This document shows positions 26,185 through 35,268 of a DNA stretch of 64,000 nt, piece after piece. The position numbers were made by a program, and so were the translations under genes. Origin of the DNA: Verrucomicrobiaceae bacterium (GTDB lineage Bacteria > Verrucomicrobiota > Verrucomicrobiia > Verrucomicrobiales > Verrucomicrobiaceae); assembly GCA_016713245.1 (NCBI GenBank), contig JADJPM010000004.1, positions 496,001 to 560,000 of the forward strand, written 5' to 3'. The notes below the pieces were generated by a model. It did not search any database and had not been told where the DNA came from. It saw nothing but the letters and a program-made list of their open reading frames with translations. Positions within the stretch are counted from its first letter, which is position 1. Each line of letters begins with the position of its first letter.

Positions 26185-27567
26185 ATGCGCCTCCTCACCT
26201 TCCTTTTCATCATCTCCGCGTCGCTCCTTCCGGCGCAGCCGAATCTGATTCTCTTCCTCGCCGATGACCTCGGCTATGGCGATCTCGGCTGTTTTGGGCA
26301 TCCGATCATTCAGTCGCCCCATTTGGATGCCTTTGCGAAGCAGGGGGTGAGGCTCACGCAATGCTACTCCGGCAGCGCGGTGTGCAGTCCCTCGCGTTCC
26401 GCCCTTCTCACGGGCCGCACGCCACATCGAAATGGCGTTTACACCTGGATTGCGGAGGGCTCGGAGGTGCATCTGCGCACGAGCGAGGTCACGCTGCCCT
26501 CGCTGCTCAAAAAGGCGGGTTACAGCACCTGCCACAGCGGCAAATGGCATCTCAACGGCCTCTTCAATAACCCCGCCCAGCCCCAGCCGGGTGATCACGG
26601 CTACGACTGGTGGCTTGCCACGCAGAACAACGCTGGCCCCTCGCACGAGAACCCGAACAACTTTGCCCGCAACGGCCAGCCCGTCGGCCAGATGCAGGGC
26701 TACTCCGCGCCGCTCGTGGTGAGTGAGGCCATCACCTGGCTCAAAGAGAAGCGTGATGCGTCGAAGCCCTTCTTTCTCGCCGTGTGGACGCATGAGCCGC
26801 ATTACCCGATCAAATCCGATCCGAAGTTCAAAGCGATGTATCCCGATCTCACCGACGACATCCAACGTGAGCATCACGCGAACGTCACCCAGATGGACCA
26901 CGCTTTTGGCATACTCATGAAGACGCTCGACGAGCAGAAGCTGGCCGAGAGCACCTTCGTCTTCTTCACCTCCGACAACGGCCCCGAGGGCGATGGCATC
27001 AAATCACCCGGTCGCGGCTCCAGCGGCGGTCTTCGCGGTCGCAAACGCGATCTGCACGAAGGCGGCATCCGCGTGCCCGGCCTGGCCCGCTGGCCCGGCA
27101 AGATCCAAGCCGGCACCACGAGCGACGTGCCTGTCATCGGCAGCGATGTGTTTCCCACCATGCTGGGCATCGCCGGAGTCGAGGTGCCGAAGGATCGCAC
27201 GCTCGATGGCGTGAATGCTCTCGCCGCCCTCGATGGCAGCGCCACCAAGCTCGAACGTCCGCAGCCTTTGTTTTGGCGTCTGCACATGGCTCCGAATGCC
27301 AAATTCGCCATGCGGGTCGATGATTGGAAAATCCTCGCCAATGCCGAGTTGACCGAATTTGAGCTCTACAACCTCCAAGACGACCCGAAAGAGACCACCG
27401 ACCTCAAAGACAAGGATTCCCAGCGCTTCCACGAGCTCAAAGGCCGCTTGCTGGAAACCAACGCGAAAATCGAAGCCGAAGGCCCCGACTGGTGGAAACG
27501 CCTCAGCCCGAACGGCGGCGCTGATCCGAAGAAAGCCGGTGGGAAGAAAAAGAAGAAAGCGGAGTGA
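26185..27567 (+). CDS. Secreted type I sulfatase
   Basis: The 460-residue enzyme hydrolyses sulfate esters, probably on polysaccharides, outside the cytoplasm. The signal peptide is MRLLTFLFIISASLLPA. PNLILFLADDLGYGDLGCFG supplies the metal-binding Asp pair, and CSPSRSALLTGR (Cys67) is the C-x-P-S-R motif whose Cys is matured to formylglycine. GKWHLNG and SDNGPEGDG complete the active site. The Lys-rich tail (KKAGGKKKKKAE) is odd. The ATG at 26185 begins the signal peptide; an in-frame ATG at 26152 would add 11 residues. No sulfatase-maturing enzyme is adjacent. Confidence 0.9.
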   Translation: MRLLTFLFIISASLLPAQPNLILFLADDLGYGDLGCFGHPIIQSPHLDAFAKQGVRLTQCYSGSAVCSPSRSALLTGRTPHRNGVYTWIAEGSEVHLRTSEVTLPSLLKKAGYSTCHSGKWHLNGLFNNPAQPQPGDHGYDWWLATQNNAGPSHENPNNFARNGQPVGQMQGYSAPLVVSEAITWLKEKRDASKPFFLAVWTHEPHYPIKSDPKFKAMYPDLTDDIQREHHANVTQMDHAFGILMKTLDEQKLAESTFVFFTSDNGPEGDGIKSPGRGSSGGLRGRKRDLHEGGIRVPGLARWPGKIQAGTTSDVPVIGSDVFPTMLGIAGVEVPKDRTLDGVNALAALDGSATKLERPQPLFWRLHMAPNAKFAMRVDDWKILANAELTEFELYNLQDDPKETTDLKDKDSQRFHELKGRLLETNAKIEAEGPDWWKRLSPNGGADPKKAGGKKKKKAE

Positions 27568-27583
27568 GTGGAGGCGCCATTCT

Positions 27584-28080
27584 TTGTTCGTAGCGGCGGG
27601 CGTCAGCACGCCGAAAGTGAATGATGAGCGATCGATATCCAGATCGGAAAACTGACGTTTTCCGCTACGAGGAGCTGCGCCTCAAATAACGGAGTTGGCT
27701 ATTCGTAAGCACCATTCGTTGTTCGTAGCGGCGGGCGTCAGCACGCCGATAATGAATGATGAGCGGTCGATATCCGGATCGGAAAACTGACGTTTTCCGC
27801 TACGAGGAGCCGCGCCTCAAATAACCGAATTGGCTATTCGTAAGCACCATTCGTTGTTCGTAGCGGCGGGCGTCAGCACGCCGAAAGCGAATGATGAGCG
27901 GTCGATATCCGGATCGGAAAACTCACGTTTTCCGCTACGAGGAGCCGCGCCTCAAATAACCGAATTGGCTACTCGTAAGCACCATTCGTTGTTCGTCGCG
28001 GCGGGCGTCAGCACGCCGAAGGTCAATGATGAGCGCTGGATACCCAGATCGGAAAACTCACGTTTTCCGCTACGAGGAGC
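27584..28080. repeat. Four tandem copies of a 135-bp unit
   Basis: The unit begins TTGTTCGTAGCGGCGGGCGT at 27584, 27719, 27854 and 27989, an exact 135-base period, with only scattered substitutions between copies. The last copy is truncated. Each unit contains the palindromic core GGAAAAC-N-ACGTTTTCC followed by GCTACGAGGAGC, and the segment GGCGTCAGCACGCC is also self-complementary. Stop codons do not interrupt some frames, but no coding signature is present. It lies downstream of the sulfatase and converges on the next gene's terminator. Confidence 0.9.
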
Positions 28081-28095
28081 CGTCTGATTATATGC

Positions 28096-28133
28096 AAAAA
28101 GGGGAGAACAGGCACGCGCCCATTCTCCCCTTT
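28096..28133 (-). terminator. Intrinsic terminator of the Gfo/Idh/MocA gene
   Basis: On the minus strand the stem AAAGGGGAGAA / TTCTCCCCTTT (11 perfect pairs, 28098-28108 and 28123-28133) with a 14-base loop is followed by TTTTTGC. It lies 20 bases beyond the stop of the oxidoreductase gene. Confidence 0.75.
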
Positions 28134-28152
28134 GGATTTGATCTGTGTTTCT

Positions 28153-29235
28153 TTAGATCGACACCGGCTTCTTCGTCTTCGCGGAGGCGTAGATGGCGTC
28201 GATGACCTGCATGAGGCGGAGGGCCTGCTCGGGGGTGTTGAGCGGGGCGGCTTTGCCTTCGATGGCGTGGATGAAGTTCGCGGCGGAGCCGATGCGGCCC
28301 ATGTCTTCGCAGGCTGGGGTGATGATGCTGCGGTTCACGCTGTGGCCGTTTTCCTGGACGTAGAGTTCGCAGGTGTCGATGGCGGTGTTGTCGAGGCCGT
28401 CGATGCCGAAGAGGCGCTCGACTTTGCCACCGGCCTTCGTGCCCTGGAAGACGACGGAGACTTCCTCACGCTTCACCATCTCCGCCCAGGAGACCTGGAG
28501 GCTGAGGACCTGGCCGCCTTTGAAGGTGACGAACCCGTGCGCGGCGTTTTCCACATCGGTGGTGCCGTCGGCGCGGTCCGGGATGCCCCACGGGCCTTTG
28601 AACTGCTTGTCGGTGATGAATTCGGAGAAGGTCTGGCCGAGGACGTGAGCTGGCTCAGGATAGCCCATGAAGTACATGGCGAGGTCGATCATGTGCAGGA
28701 GATCGATGAGCGGACCGCCGCCGGAGAGAGCCTTGGTGGTGAACCAGCCGCCGAAGCCCGGGATGCCGGTGCGGCGAATCCACTTGGCCTGCGCGGAGTT
28801 GATTTTGCCCACGGTGCCATCGGTGATGTACTTCATCATCGCCTGCGATTCGGGGCGGGCGCGGTTGTTGAAGTTGAAGAGCACTTTCTTCTTCGCAGCT
28901 TTGGCGGTGTCGATGATCTCTTTGACTTCCTTGGCGTTCATCGCCGGGGGTTTTTCGGAGAAGACGTGCTTGCCGGCCTTGAGGCACTGAATGGTGAGCG
29001 GCTTGTGAAATTTGTTCGGGACGATCACGCTGACGGCCTTGATCTCCGGGCTGCCTTTCAGCATGGCGCCGACGGACTCATAGGACTTCGAGATGCCATA
29101 CTTCTCCGCCGCCCGCTTCGCGGCTCCGGGCGCGGCGTCCGCGACGGCTACGATTTCCGCGCCTGCCTGGCGGAAACCCGCCGCGTGATACTGCAACATG
29201 CCGCCTGCTCCGATGATTCCGACTTTGATGGCCAT
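28153..29235 (-). CDS. Gfo/Idh/MocA-family oxidoreductase
   Basis: This 360-residue NAD(P)-dependent dehydrogenase begins with a Rossmann fold, MAIKVGIIGAGGMLQYHAAGF (GxGxxx), continues with KPLTIQCLKAGKHVFSEKPPAM (the EKP motif with the catalytic Lys near residue 95), and has a C-terminal GFO_IDH_MocA domain. Such enzymes act on sugars, inositols or related polyols. The ATG at 29235 starts the dinucleotide-binding motif. The gene stands alone between two terminators. The substrate is not predictable. Confidence 0.9.
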   Translation of the reverse strand: MAIKVGIIGAGGMLQYHAAGFRQAGAEIVAVADAAPGAAKRAAEKYGISKSYESVGAMLKGSPEIKAVSVIVPNKFHKPLTIQCLKAGKHVFSEKPPAMNAKEVKEIIDTAKAAKKKVLFNFNNRARPESQAMMKYITDGTVGKINSAQAKWIRRTGIPGFGGWFTTKALSGGGPLIDLLHMIDLAMYFMGYPEPAHVLGQTFSEFITDKQFKGPWGIPDRADGTTDVENAAHGFVTFKGGQVLSLQVSWAEMVKREEVSVVFQGTKAGGKVERLFGIDGLDNTAIDTCELYVQENGHSVNRSIITPACEDMGRIGSAANFIHAIEGKAAPLNTPEQALRLMQVIDAIYASAKTKKPVSI

Positions 29236-29323
29236 AAAATGAAGGTGTGAGTTGTGAGTGGATTTATTCCGGGCCGCGAGAATGCCGGGCCGCGTGAAAA
29301 GAGTCAAGAGTTCACGAGCAGGT

Positions 29324-29363
29324 TTAAAACAAACAAGGCACCGGGATGTCTCCCGATGCCTTG
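29324..29363 (-). terminator. Intrinsic terminator of the DEAD-box helicase gene
   Basis: On the minus strand CAAGGCATCGGGA and TCCCGGTGCCTTG form a 13-bp stem with one G-U pair and a four-base loop (29334-29363), followed by TTTGTTTT. It starts nine bases after the stop at 29372. Confidence 0.75.
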
Positions 29364-29371
29364 TGGAAATC

Positions 29372-31642
29372 TCACCACTTCTTTTTGAAGCCGCCGCCAC
29401 CGCCGCCGAAGCGACCGGGGCCGCCGAAGCCGGGCTTTTTGTAGCCGCCACCGCCGGCAGCACCGCCGAAGCCGCCACCGGCGTCTTCACGACGAGGACC
29501 GCCATCGGAATCTCCGCCGCCACCACCACCGCCGTAACCGGAGGAGGGGCCTTCGCCTTCGCGGTTCATCCAGGGCTTGGGTTTGGGGCCGAAGCCGGGC
29601 TTCTTGAAGCCGCCGCCTCCACCACCATATCCACCGCCACCGCCGCCGCCGTAACCGCCACCACCGGCGTCTTCACGACGAGGGCCGCCGCCAAAGCCGC
29701 CACCACCACCGCCGCCGTAGCCGGGTTTCTTGAACCCACCACCACCGCCGCCGAAGCCGCCTTTTTTGAAGCCACCACCACCAAAACCGCCGCCACCGCC
29801 GAAGCGTTTCGGACGGATGCCGGAGGTGTCGTCAGGACGATCGGCGTAGTCCATGCGGACTTCGCGATTGCGGACCATGGGGGCCTGCTGGCGAATGGTT
29901 TCGAGCACGGATTCCACGGCGGAATCGGGAACCTCCACGAAGCTGCATTTCTCCAGCACATCAATGGTGCCGATGCTGCCGGGGCTGAGGTCCTGCACGT
30001 TGTTGTAGAGCATGCCGGCGATGTCGGCGGGGCGCACCATGTCCATGCCGCCGATGTTGATGAAGAGGCGCACCATGCCGGAGCGGGGGCCTTTTTGCGC
30101 GAAGCTGGTCTGGCGCTTCGGCATGGAAGGTTCGTCGTCGTGCTGATCGTCTTCAAAGGAAGGCGCGGGAGCGGCTCTCGGAGCTGCTGGGGCATCACCT
30201 GAGGCCTCGGCAGGCATCACCGTGGGCACGGGAGCAGTGCCGGGTTCGGCGGTGGCACCTTCGACGGCCATCGGGCGGGCGCGGAACTCCTGCTGAGGCA
30301 TTTCCTTCTTCTTCATCGCACGATCTTCGACGATCTGCTCGCCTTCGCGGGCGCTGTCTTTGATCCAAAGATGCATCAAGGCGCTGGCGATCTCCGTGGC
30401 GGTGAACCCGGCATCGAGCAGGCGCTGGATGCTGTGCTCGTGCTTGGTGTATTCGCCGCTTTCGAGGGCGAGCTTGAGCTTTTCATAGGTCTGATCCACG
30501 CGGGTGGCTTCGATCTCCTCCTGGGAGGGCACCTTCGCACGGTTGATGCGGGTGTTGATGAAGCGCTGGATGCGCTGGATGAGGTAAATTTCACGCCCAG
30601 CCACGAGGCTGACGGCCTTGCCACTTTTGCCCGCACGTCCGGTGCGGCCGATGCGATGCACGTAGTCTTCGCAGTCGTAGGGGAGCTCAAAATTGACGAT
30701 GAGGTCGATGTCGTTCACGTCGAGGCCGCGGGCGGCCACATCGGTGGCGACGAGGATTTCGATGGTGCCATTGCGGAAATTCCGCATCACACGCTCACGC
30801 ATGATTTGGTTCAAATCGCCGTGGAGGCGGTCGGCGGCGTAGCCACGGCCCACGAGGGCATCCGTGACGTCATCGACGGCTTTTTTGGTGTTGGCGAAAA
30901 CGATGGTGAGACGCGGAGAATCCACATCGAGCACGCGGCAGAGCACTTCGGCCTTCGAGCGGCCATGCACTTCGTAGTAGCGCTGGTCGATGGTGGGCAC
31001 GGTCATCGCCTTTTGCTCGATGGTGATCGTGGCGGCGTTGCGGGTGTAATTCTCCACGAGACGGCGGATGCGCGGCTCGAAGGTGGCGGAGAAGAAAATC
31101 GTCTGGCGATCCTCGGGCACAGCCTCCATGAGGCGGTCGATGTCGTCGGAGAAGCCCATGTCGAGCATCTCATCGGCTTCGTCGAAGACGAGCATCTTGA
31201 GCTCTTTCACATTCAAAGTGCCGCGCTCGATGAAGTCGAGGATACGACCTGGGGTGCCGACGACGATTTGCGCACCGGCCTGAAGGGCGCGGATCTGGCG
31301 ATCATAGGACGCACCGCCATAGACCGGCGTGGCGCGGACGCCTTCCTTGTGGCAGGCGAGCTTGTGGATCTCCGCACAGACCTGCATGGCCAGCTCGCGG
31401 GTGGGGCATAGGACGAGGGCCTGCACGCGGCGAATGCTGCCATCCACACGCTGCACCACCGGGATGCCAAAGGCCATCGTCTTGCCGCTGCCGGTGTGGC
31501 TCTGGCCGACGACGTCGCGGCCTTCCAATGCCACGGGAATGGCTTGGGCTTGAATGGGAGAGGGCTGTTCGAAACCCAGCTCTTTGACGGCTCCGAGAAG
31601 CTCGGGAGCGATTCCCAACTCGGGGAAGGTGTGTTGACTCAT
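29372..31642 (-). CDS. DEAD-box RNA helicase with long glycine-rich tail
   Basis: The 756-residue helicase unwinds RNA, probably in ribosome assembly, mRNA decay or cold adaptation. The Q motif (FEQPSPIQAQAIP), Walker A (SHTGSGKT), DEAD (VFDEADEMLDMGFS), SAT (FFSATF) and HRIGRTGRAG motifs are all present in residues 10-340. Residues about 515-590 (RSGMVRLFINIGGMDMVRPADIAGMLYNN) are a DbpA-type RNA-binding domain. The final 150 residues are Gly-rich repeats (GGGGFGGGGFKKGGF, GGGGGGYGGGGGGY) with KKPG units, typical of disordered RNA-binding tails. It stands alone with its own terminator. CsdA/DeaD-like by architecture. Confidence 0.92.
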   Translation of the reverse strand: MSQHTFPELGIAPELLGAVKELGFEQPSPIQAQAIPVALEGRDVVGQSHTGSGKTMAFGIPVVQRVDGSIRRVQALVLCPTRELAMQVCAEIHKLACHKEGVRATPVYGGASYDRQIRALQAGAQIVVGTPGRILDFIERGTLNVKELKMLVFDEADEMLDMGFSDDIDRLMEAVPEDRQTIFFSATFEPRIRRLVENYTRNAATITIEQKAMTVPTIDQRYYEVHGRSKAEVLCRVLDVDSPRLTIVFANTKKAVDDVTDALVGRGYAADRLHGDLNQIMRERVMRNFRNGTIEILVATDVAARGLDVNDIDLIVNFELPYDCEDYVHRIGRTGRAGKSGKAVSLVAGREIYLIQRIQRFINTRINRAKVPSQEEIEATRVDQTYEKLKLALESGEYTKHEHSIQRLLDAGFTATEIASALMHLWIKDSAREGEQIVEDRAMKKKEMPQQEFRARPMAVEGATAEPGTAPVPTVMPAEASGDAPAAPRAAPAPSFEDDQHDDEPSMPKRQTSFAQKGPRSGMVRLFINIGGMDMVRPADIAGMLYNNVQDLSPGSIGTIDVLEKCSFVEVPDSAVESVLETIRQQAPMVRNREVRMDYADRPDDTSGIRPKRFGGGGGFGGGGFKKGGFGGGGGGFKKPGYGGGGGGGFGGGPRREDAGGGGYGGGGGGGYGGGGGGFKKPGFGPKPKPWMNREGEGPSSGYGGGGGGGDSDGGPRREDAGGGFGGAAGGGGYKKPGFGGPGRFGGGGGGFKKKW

Positions 31643-31738
31643 AATCTGCTGTCCCCAAAGGTTTTGAGGGCGGCCATAGTCCCATCAATAGGGGATATAG
31701 CAAGGTGTTTGATGCCGGAAGGCCCCGGCCCACCATCC

Positions 31739-33208
31739 TCACTTCCCGGTTATGGCGGGCTTTTCAGGTGTTTGAAGCACGAAGTCCACCACCTCTGGCT
31801 CATGCTTTTTGAGCCATCCAAGCCGGAAACGTTCTCCAGGCTTCAAGTCTCCGGCCCATCGAGCCTGCATGTGAAAGGTGGATCCAATGCCAGCGCCGAT
31901 GCCAGTGCCGGTCGAAGTGCCTGAACTGTGGGACTGGCATTCTCCGATGGATCTTTTCGCTTCGCCAAAGATCACCAGATTCGCCCGGTGATGCGTTTTT
32001 TGATTGGCCGTCAGTTGCTCGCCTGTGCAGGCACCTTTGACCTCAAAGTCGAGCACATAGGGCCTGCCCAGCCACGGCGATTTGCTTGCCGGATCAGGGG
32101 GCGTGAAGGTGACTGACGTGCAGCCGAGCTGGCGGCCGGCCTCCGTGAGTTCGACCTTCTGTTGGGCGGCCGAGGTGGCTAAACTTCCCTCGGCAATGAA
32201 GGTGACCTCTTCTTCGCGCCAGGGATAGATCGCCTCTTCCCGCTCGACCAAACTGCGCACGAGCAAAACTTGCTCCCCAGGCAGCGGGTCAAAGCCCCAC
32301 ACCTTCTCACCTCGCCGGAAGTAGTGATTCCCCGTTTCATCCAGCAGCCGGTTTTTCAGTCTCACGCAGTCCATTGGCAAGGCTGGGGCGTCCAGATGCA
32401 GCTTTACCTCCAGCAGCGGTGGCAAACCGAAGCCTGAGACCCACTTCAGCCCGTCACAACGCACCTGGAACTCCCCTCCGTCGTGGACGGCTGGCAGTAT
32501 TTGTGGTTCCACGCTGGCAAAGGAAGGCTTGTACCCCGGATTCGGCACGCTGAATTCGACGGGTGGCCGTCCCGCATGCAGGGCACGCAGCCGGAGCGTC
32601 GGCTGCCGTCGAGGAATGGCGTCCCCCACCACGAAGGCCCGCCCATCCTCGACGGTGAACATGACCGGCCCGAGCAGGTCTCGCCAGCCTCCCGCACCGT
32701 CCTCGACCTGCACATGAAGCTCCATCTTGGCCGAGTCGTCCGATCCAGTTCCGCGGTCGATGAACTCCGAGAAAACACCTTTTTCACGTTGGATGGTATG
32801 TTCCGAGCCGTTCACACAGATCACCTCGTTGCGCATGCAGCTTCCATCAGGCTGTCTGGCACGCAGGAGACCGTAAAACACGGGCTCCTCATGGTTTTGC
32901 AATTTCATGCTGACCTCGGAAAGCTGGTCGTCGGACACTTTTTGATTCAATTCATAGCCGATGCCTCCGATCACCGATCCATACGTCCGCGTGGAGCCGA
33001 TGCTCCAGAGCCATGCTCCCCGCACGTTGCGGCCAAAGGCCATCTGCGGGGCGAGTTCGGCCCGCAGCAGCTCCACCACGAAGCCGTCGTCAAACGTCCC
33101 GGAAGCAATGACCACATCCGGCGGAACAGGTGGAGGAGATTTGACGCATGCTTGCAGGAGTAGCAGGCCAGCCAGAGAAGCCAGGGAGGAATGCAAAAGC
33201 CATTTCAT
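31739..33208 (-). CDS. Lipoprotein of unknown function
   Basis: The 489-residue product has a lipoprotein signal ending LLLLQAC (Cys21), so it is probably membrane-anchored through a lipid. The rest looks beta-rich, with no family I recognise. There is a hydrophobic-glycine stretch TYGSVIGGIGYEL near residue 75, and in the C-terminal part a Ser/Gly/Thr-rich run SSGTSTGTGIGAGIGSTFHM. It lies alone, divergent from the amidohydrolase operon. Confidence 0.7.
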   Translation of the reverse strand: MKWLLHSSLASLAGLLLLQACVKSPPPVPPDVVIASGTFDDGFVVELLRAELAPQMAFGRNVRGAWLWSIGSTRTYGSVIGGIGYELNQKVSDDQLSEVSMKLQNHEEPVFYGLLRARQPDGSCMRNEVICVNGSEHTIQREKGVFSEFIDRGTGSDDSAKMELHVQVEDGAGGWRDLLGPVMFTVEDGRAFVVGDAIPRRQPTLRLRALHAGRPPVEFSVPNPGYKPSFASVEPQILPAVHDGGEFQVRCDGLKWVSGFGLPPLLEVKLHLDAPALPMDCVRLKNRLLDETGNHYFRRGEKVWGFDPLPGEQVLLVRSLVEREEAIYPWREEEVTFIAEGSLATSAAQQKVELTEAGRQLGCTSVTFTPPDPASKSPWLGRPYVLDFEVKGACTGEQLTANQKTHHRANLVIFGEAKRSIGECQSHSSGTSTGTGIGAGIGSTFHMQARWAGDLKPGERFRLGWLKKHEPEVVDFVLQTPEKPAITGK

Positions 33209-33356
33209 TCAGCAAAGGCTATTGGGGCGGGCACCTTTTGTCTCGAAAAAAGTGGAGGCCGCTTGGCGGTGAAGGACATCAAAAGTCGCAGTCGCCATTT
33301 GATGCCTTTTCAACCCCGTGAATGGAGGCCGGTGGGGCGGCCGTATTCAGTCATTC

Positions 33357-34277
33357 ATGAACCGCCGCCACTTTCTCTCGACCGCCTTTGCCGCCGCAGC
33401 CTCCAAACTGCCCGCCGAGGAGGTGGTGGAGCCGGTGATCGATATCCATCAGCACATGAACTACCACCTGCGCAGCGATGCTCATCTGCGGCTGCATCAA
33501 AAGGCGATGGGCGTGACGAAAACGATCATCCTGCCCGGTGGCACCTACACGAACCGGCCCTCGACTCACAGCGGCAAATCGAACGGCCTCGCGGCGAAAT
33601 GCGTGTCCACTGCCTGGGCGCGGGACTTTGCCCAGGCGCATCCCGATTCGTATCTGTGGGCCTGCAACGAGGTCACCGATCTCGATTCCGCCCCGGCGGA
33701 GCTGGAGCACTGGCTGAAGCAGGGTGCGTGCATGATCGGTGAACAGAAATTCATGGTGGAGTGCGATTCGCCGCAAAGTCAGCGCCTCTACGAACTCGCC
33801 GCGGAGTATCAGGTGCCCATCTTGATGCACTTCCAGCACCAGACCTACAACCTCGGTTACGACCGGCTGCACACGATGCTGGCGAAGTTTCCCCAAACGA
33901 ACTTCATCGGCCATGCGCAGGCCTTTTGGGGCAACATCGACAAAAACCACGACCAGAAGGTGAACTACCCCAAAGGCAAGATCACGCCCGGCGGCCTCAC
34001 GGATCGCTACCTGGCGGACTATCCGAACATGTTTGCCGATATGTCCGCCGGTAGCGGCCTGCTGGCGTTAACTCGCGATGAGGAGCACACGCGCCGTTTT
34101 TTTGACCGGCATCAAGACAAGGTGCTCTACGGCAGTGATTGCGCCGATCACCTCGGTCGTGGTCCCGGCTGTCAGGGCGCAGCGACGATCGCTGCCATTC
34201 GCAAACTGGCCTCCAGCAAGGCCATTGAGCGCAAAATCCTCTTCGAGAATTCGAAGAAGCTCTTCCGGCTGGCTTGA
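33357..34277 (+). CDS. Exported amidohydrolase-2 family protein
   Basis: The 306-residue protein begins with a twin-arginine signal (NRRHFLSTAFAAAA), so it is probably exported folded. The metal-binding motif VIDIHQHMNYH (H-x-H) is at about residue 32. Further elements of the TIM-barrel amidohydrolase-2 fold are PILMHFQHQTYN, NFIGHAQAFWG and VLYGSDCADH (Asp near 260). The ATG at 33357 starts the Tat motif. It heads a likely operon with the DUF4159, DUF3500 and DUF1549/1553 genes downstream (gaps of 31, 75 and 52 bases). Confidence 0.85.
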   Translation: MNRRHFLSTAFAAAASKLPAEEVVEPVIDIHQHMNYHLRSDAHLRLHQKAMGVTKTIILPGGTYTNRPSTHSGKSNGLAAKCVSTAWARDFAQAHPDSYLWACNEVTDLDSAPAELEHWLKQGACMIGEQKFMVECDSPQSQRLYELAAEYQVPILMHFQHQTYNLGYDRLHTMLAKFPQTNFIGHAQAFWGNIDKNHDQKVNYPKGKITPGGLTDRYLADYPNMFADMSAGSGLLALTRDEEHTRRFFDRHQDKVLYGSDCADHLGRGPGCQGAATIAAIRKLASSKAIERKILFENSKKLFRLA

Positions 34278-34308
34278 AACCTGCCCCGCACTCGCCAAAC
34301 ACTGCCCC

Positions 34309-35193
34309 ATGAAACGTCTCGCCCTTCTCGCCATTGCCGCGTCGATCATCGCCGCGATGGCGCAGGAGCCTTCGGAGGGCGGAAAGCCTCGCTCCTTCGG
34401 CGTGCAGGATGGTTCGCTGCCGGAAGATCCGCGTGAGTTTCGCCGTGGCGGTCATGGCAACGAGTATCCCACCTGGCCGGTGAGCAAGGACCTGCCCAAT
34501 GACGTCTTCACCTTTGCCCGCATCCGCTACAACTCCTACGGCGGACGCGGTGGCTGGGGCCGCTCAGGTCGTCAATGGTCCACCGACTACCCGGATTCGG
34601 ACCTGAACATGTCCTACCGCCTCCAGCAGCTCACCTCGCTGCAGGTGAATCCCAATGGTGCCGTGGTGGACATCGACCCCGAGCAGATGCGGCACTATCC
34701 CTTCCTCTACATGATCGAGGTGGGAAACATCAGCCTCGAAGATTCGGAGGCCAAAGCCATGCGTGATTACATGCTCAACGGCGGCTTCATCATGGTGGAT
34801 GATTTTTGGGGCACGGAGGCCTGGGAGAATTTCGAGGTGGCGCTGAAGCAGATCTGGCCAGACCGCAAGATCGAGGAGATCCCGCTCGAGCACGAGATCT
34901 TCCACATGGTCTTCCCCATCAAGGTGAAGCCGCAGATCCCGCACATCCGCTACGCCGAGTATGTCATTCAGCAGGGCATCACGCATGAGTTCGACAAGCC
35001 CGGCTCCGAGCACGTCCATTATCGCGGCGTCTTCGACGACAAGCGCCGTCTCATGATGGTCATCTGCTGGAACACGGATACTGGCGAAGGCTGGGAGCAG
35101 GAAGGCACCGATCCGTGGTACTTCCGCGAATTCAGCGAGAAATACGCCTACCCGCTGGGCATCAACATCATCTTCTACGCCCTCACGCATTGA
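34309..35193 (+). CDS. Secreted DUF4159-containing protein
   Basis: The 294-residue product has a signal peptide (RLALLAIAASIIAAMAQ). DUF4159 follows, with VFTFARIRYNSYGG, YPFLYMIEVGNISLED, MRDYMLNGGFIMVDDFWG and a C-terminal LGINIIFYALTH. Its role is not established; the domain resembles the class I glutaminase-like folds found in gliding or secretion-related loci. The ATG at 34309 begins the signal peptide. Confidence 0.82.
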   Translation: MKRLALLAIAASIIAAMAQEPSEGGKPRSFGVQDGSLPEDPREFRRGGHGNEYPTWPVSKDLPNDVFTFARIRYNSYGGRGGWGRSGRQWSTDYPDSDLNMSYRLQQLTSLQVNPNGAVVDIDPEQMRHYPFLYMIEVGNISLEDSEAKAMRDYMLNGGFIMVDDFWGTEAWENFEVALKQIWPDRKIEEIPLEHEIFHMVFPIKVKPQIPHIRYAEYVIQQGITHEFDKPGSEHVHYRGVFDDKRRLMMVICWNTDTGEGWEQEGTDPWYFREFSEKYAYPLGINIIFYALTH

Positions 35194-35268
35194 TTTGGGC
35201 AGGCTTCTGACAAAGAAGAGCCTTCCGCCGCGTTCCACGCAGCCCGTTTTATCGTTTCCCAACCTCTC

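Noticed and set aside
27584..28080. CRISPR array
   Set aside because: The repeat is contiguous with no unique spacers, the unit is 135 bases and no cas gene is near.
27830..28087. 85-residue frame inside the tandem repeats
   Set aside because: It follows from the repeat period being a multiple of three; no start signal or coding bias.
29258..30202. Ala/Thr-rich plus-strand frame opposite the helicase tail
   Set aside because: It is the antisense of the glycine-rich repeats.
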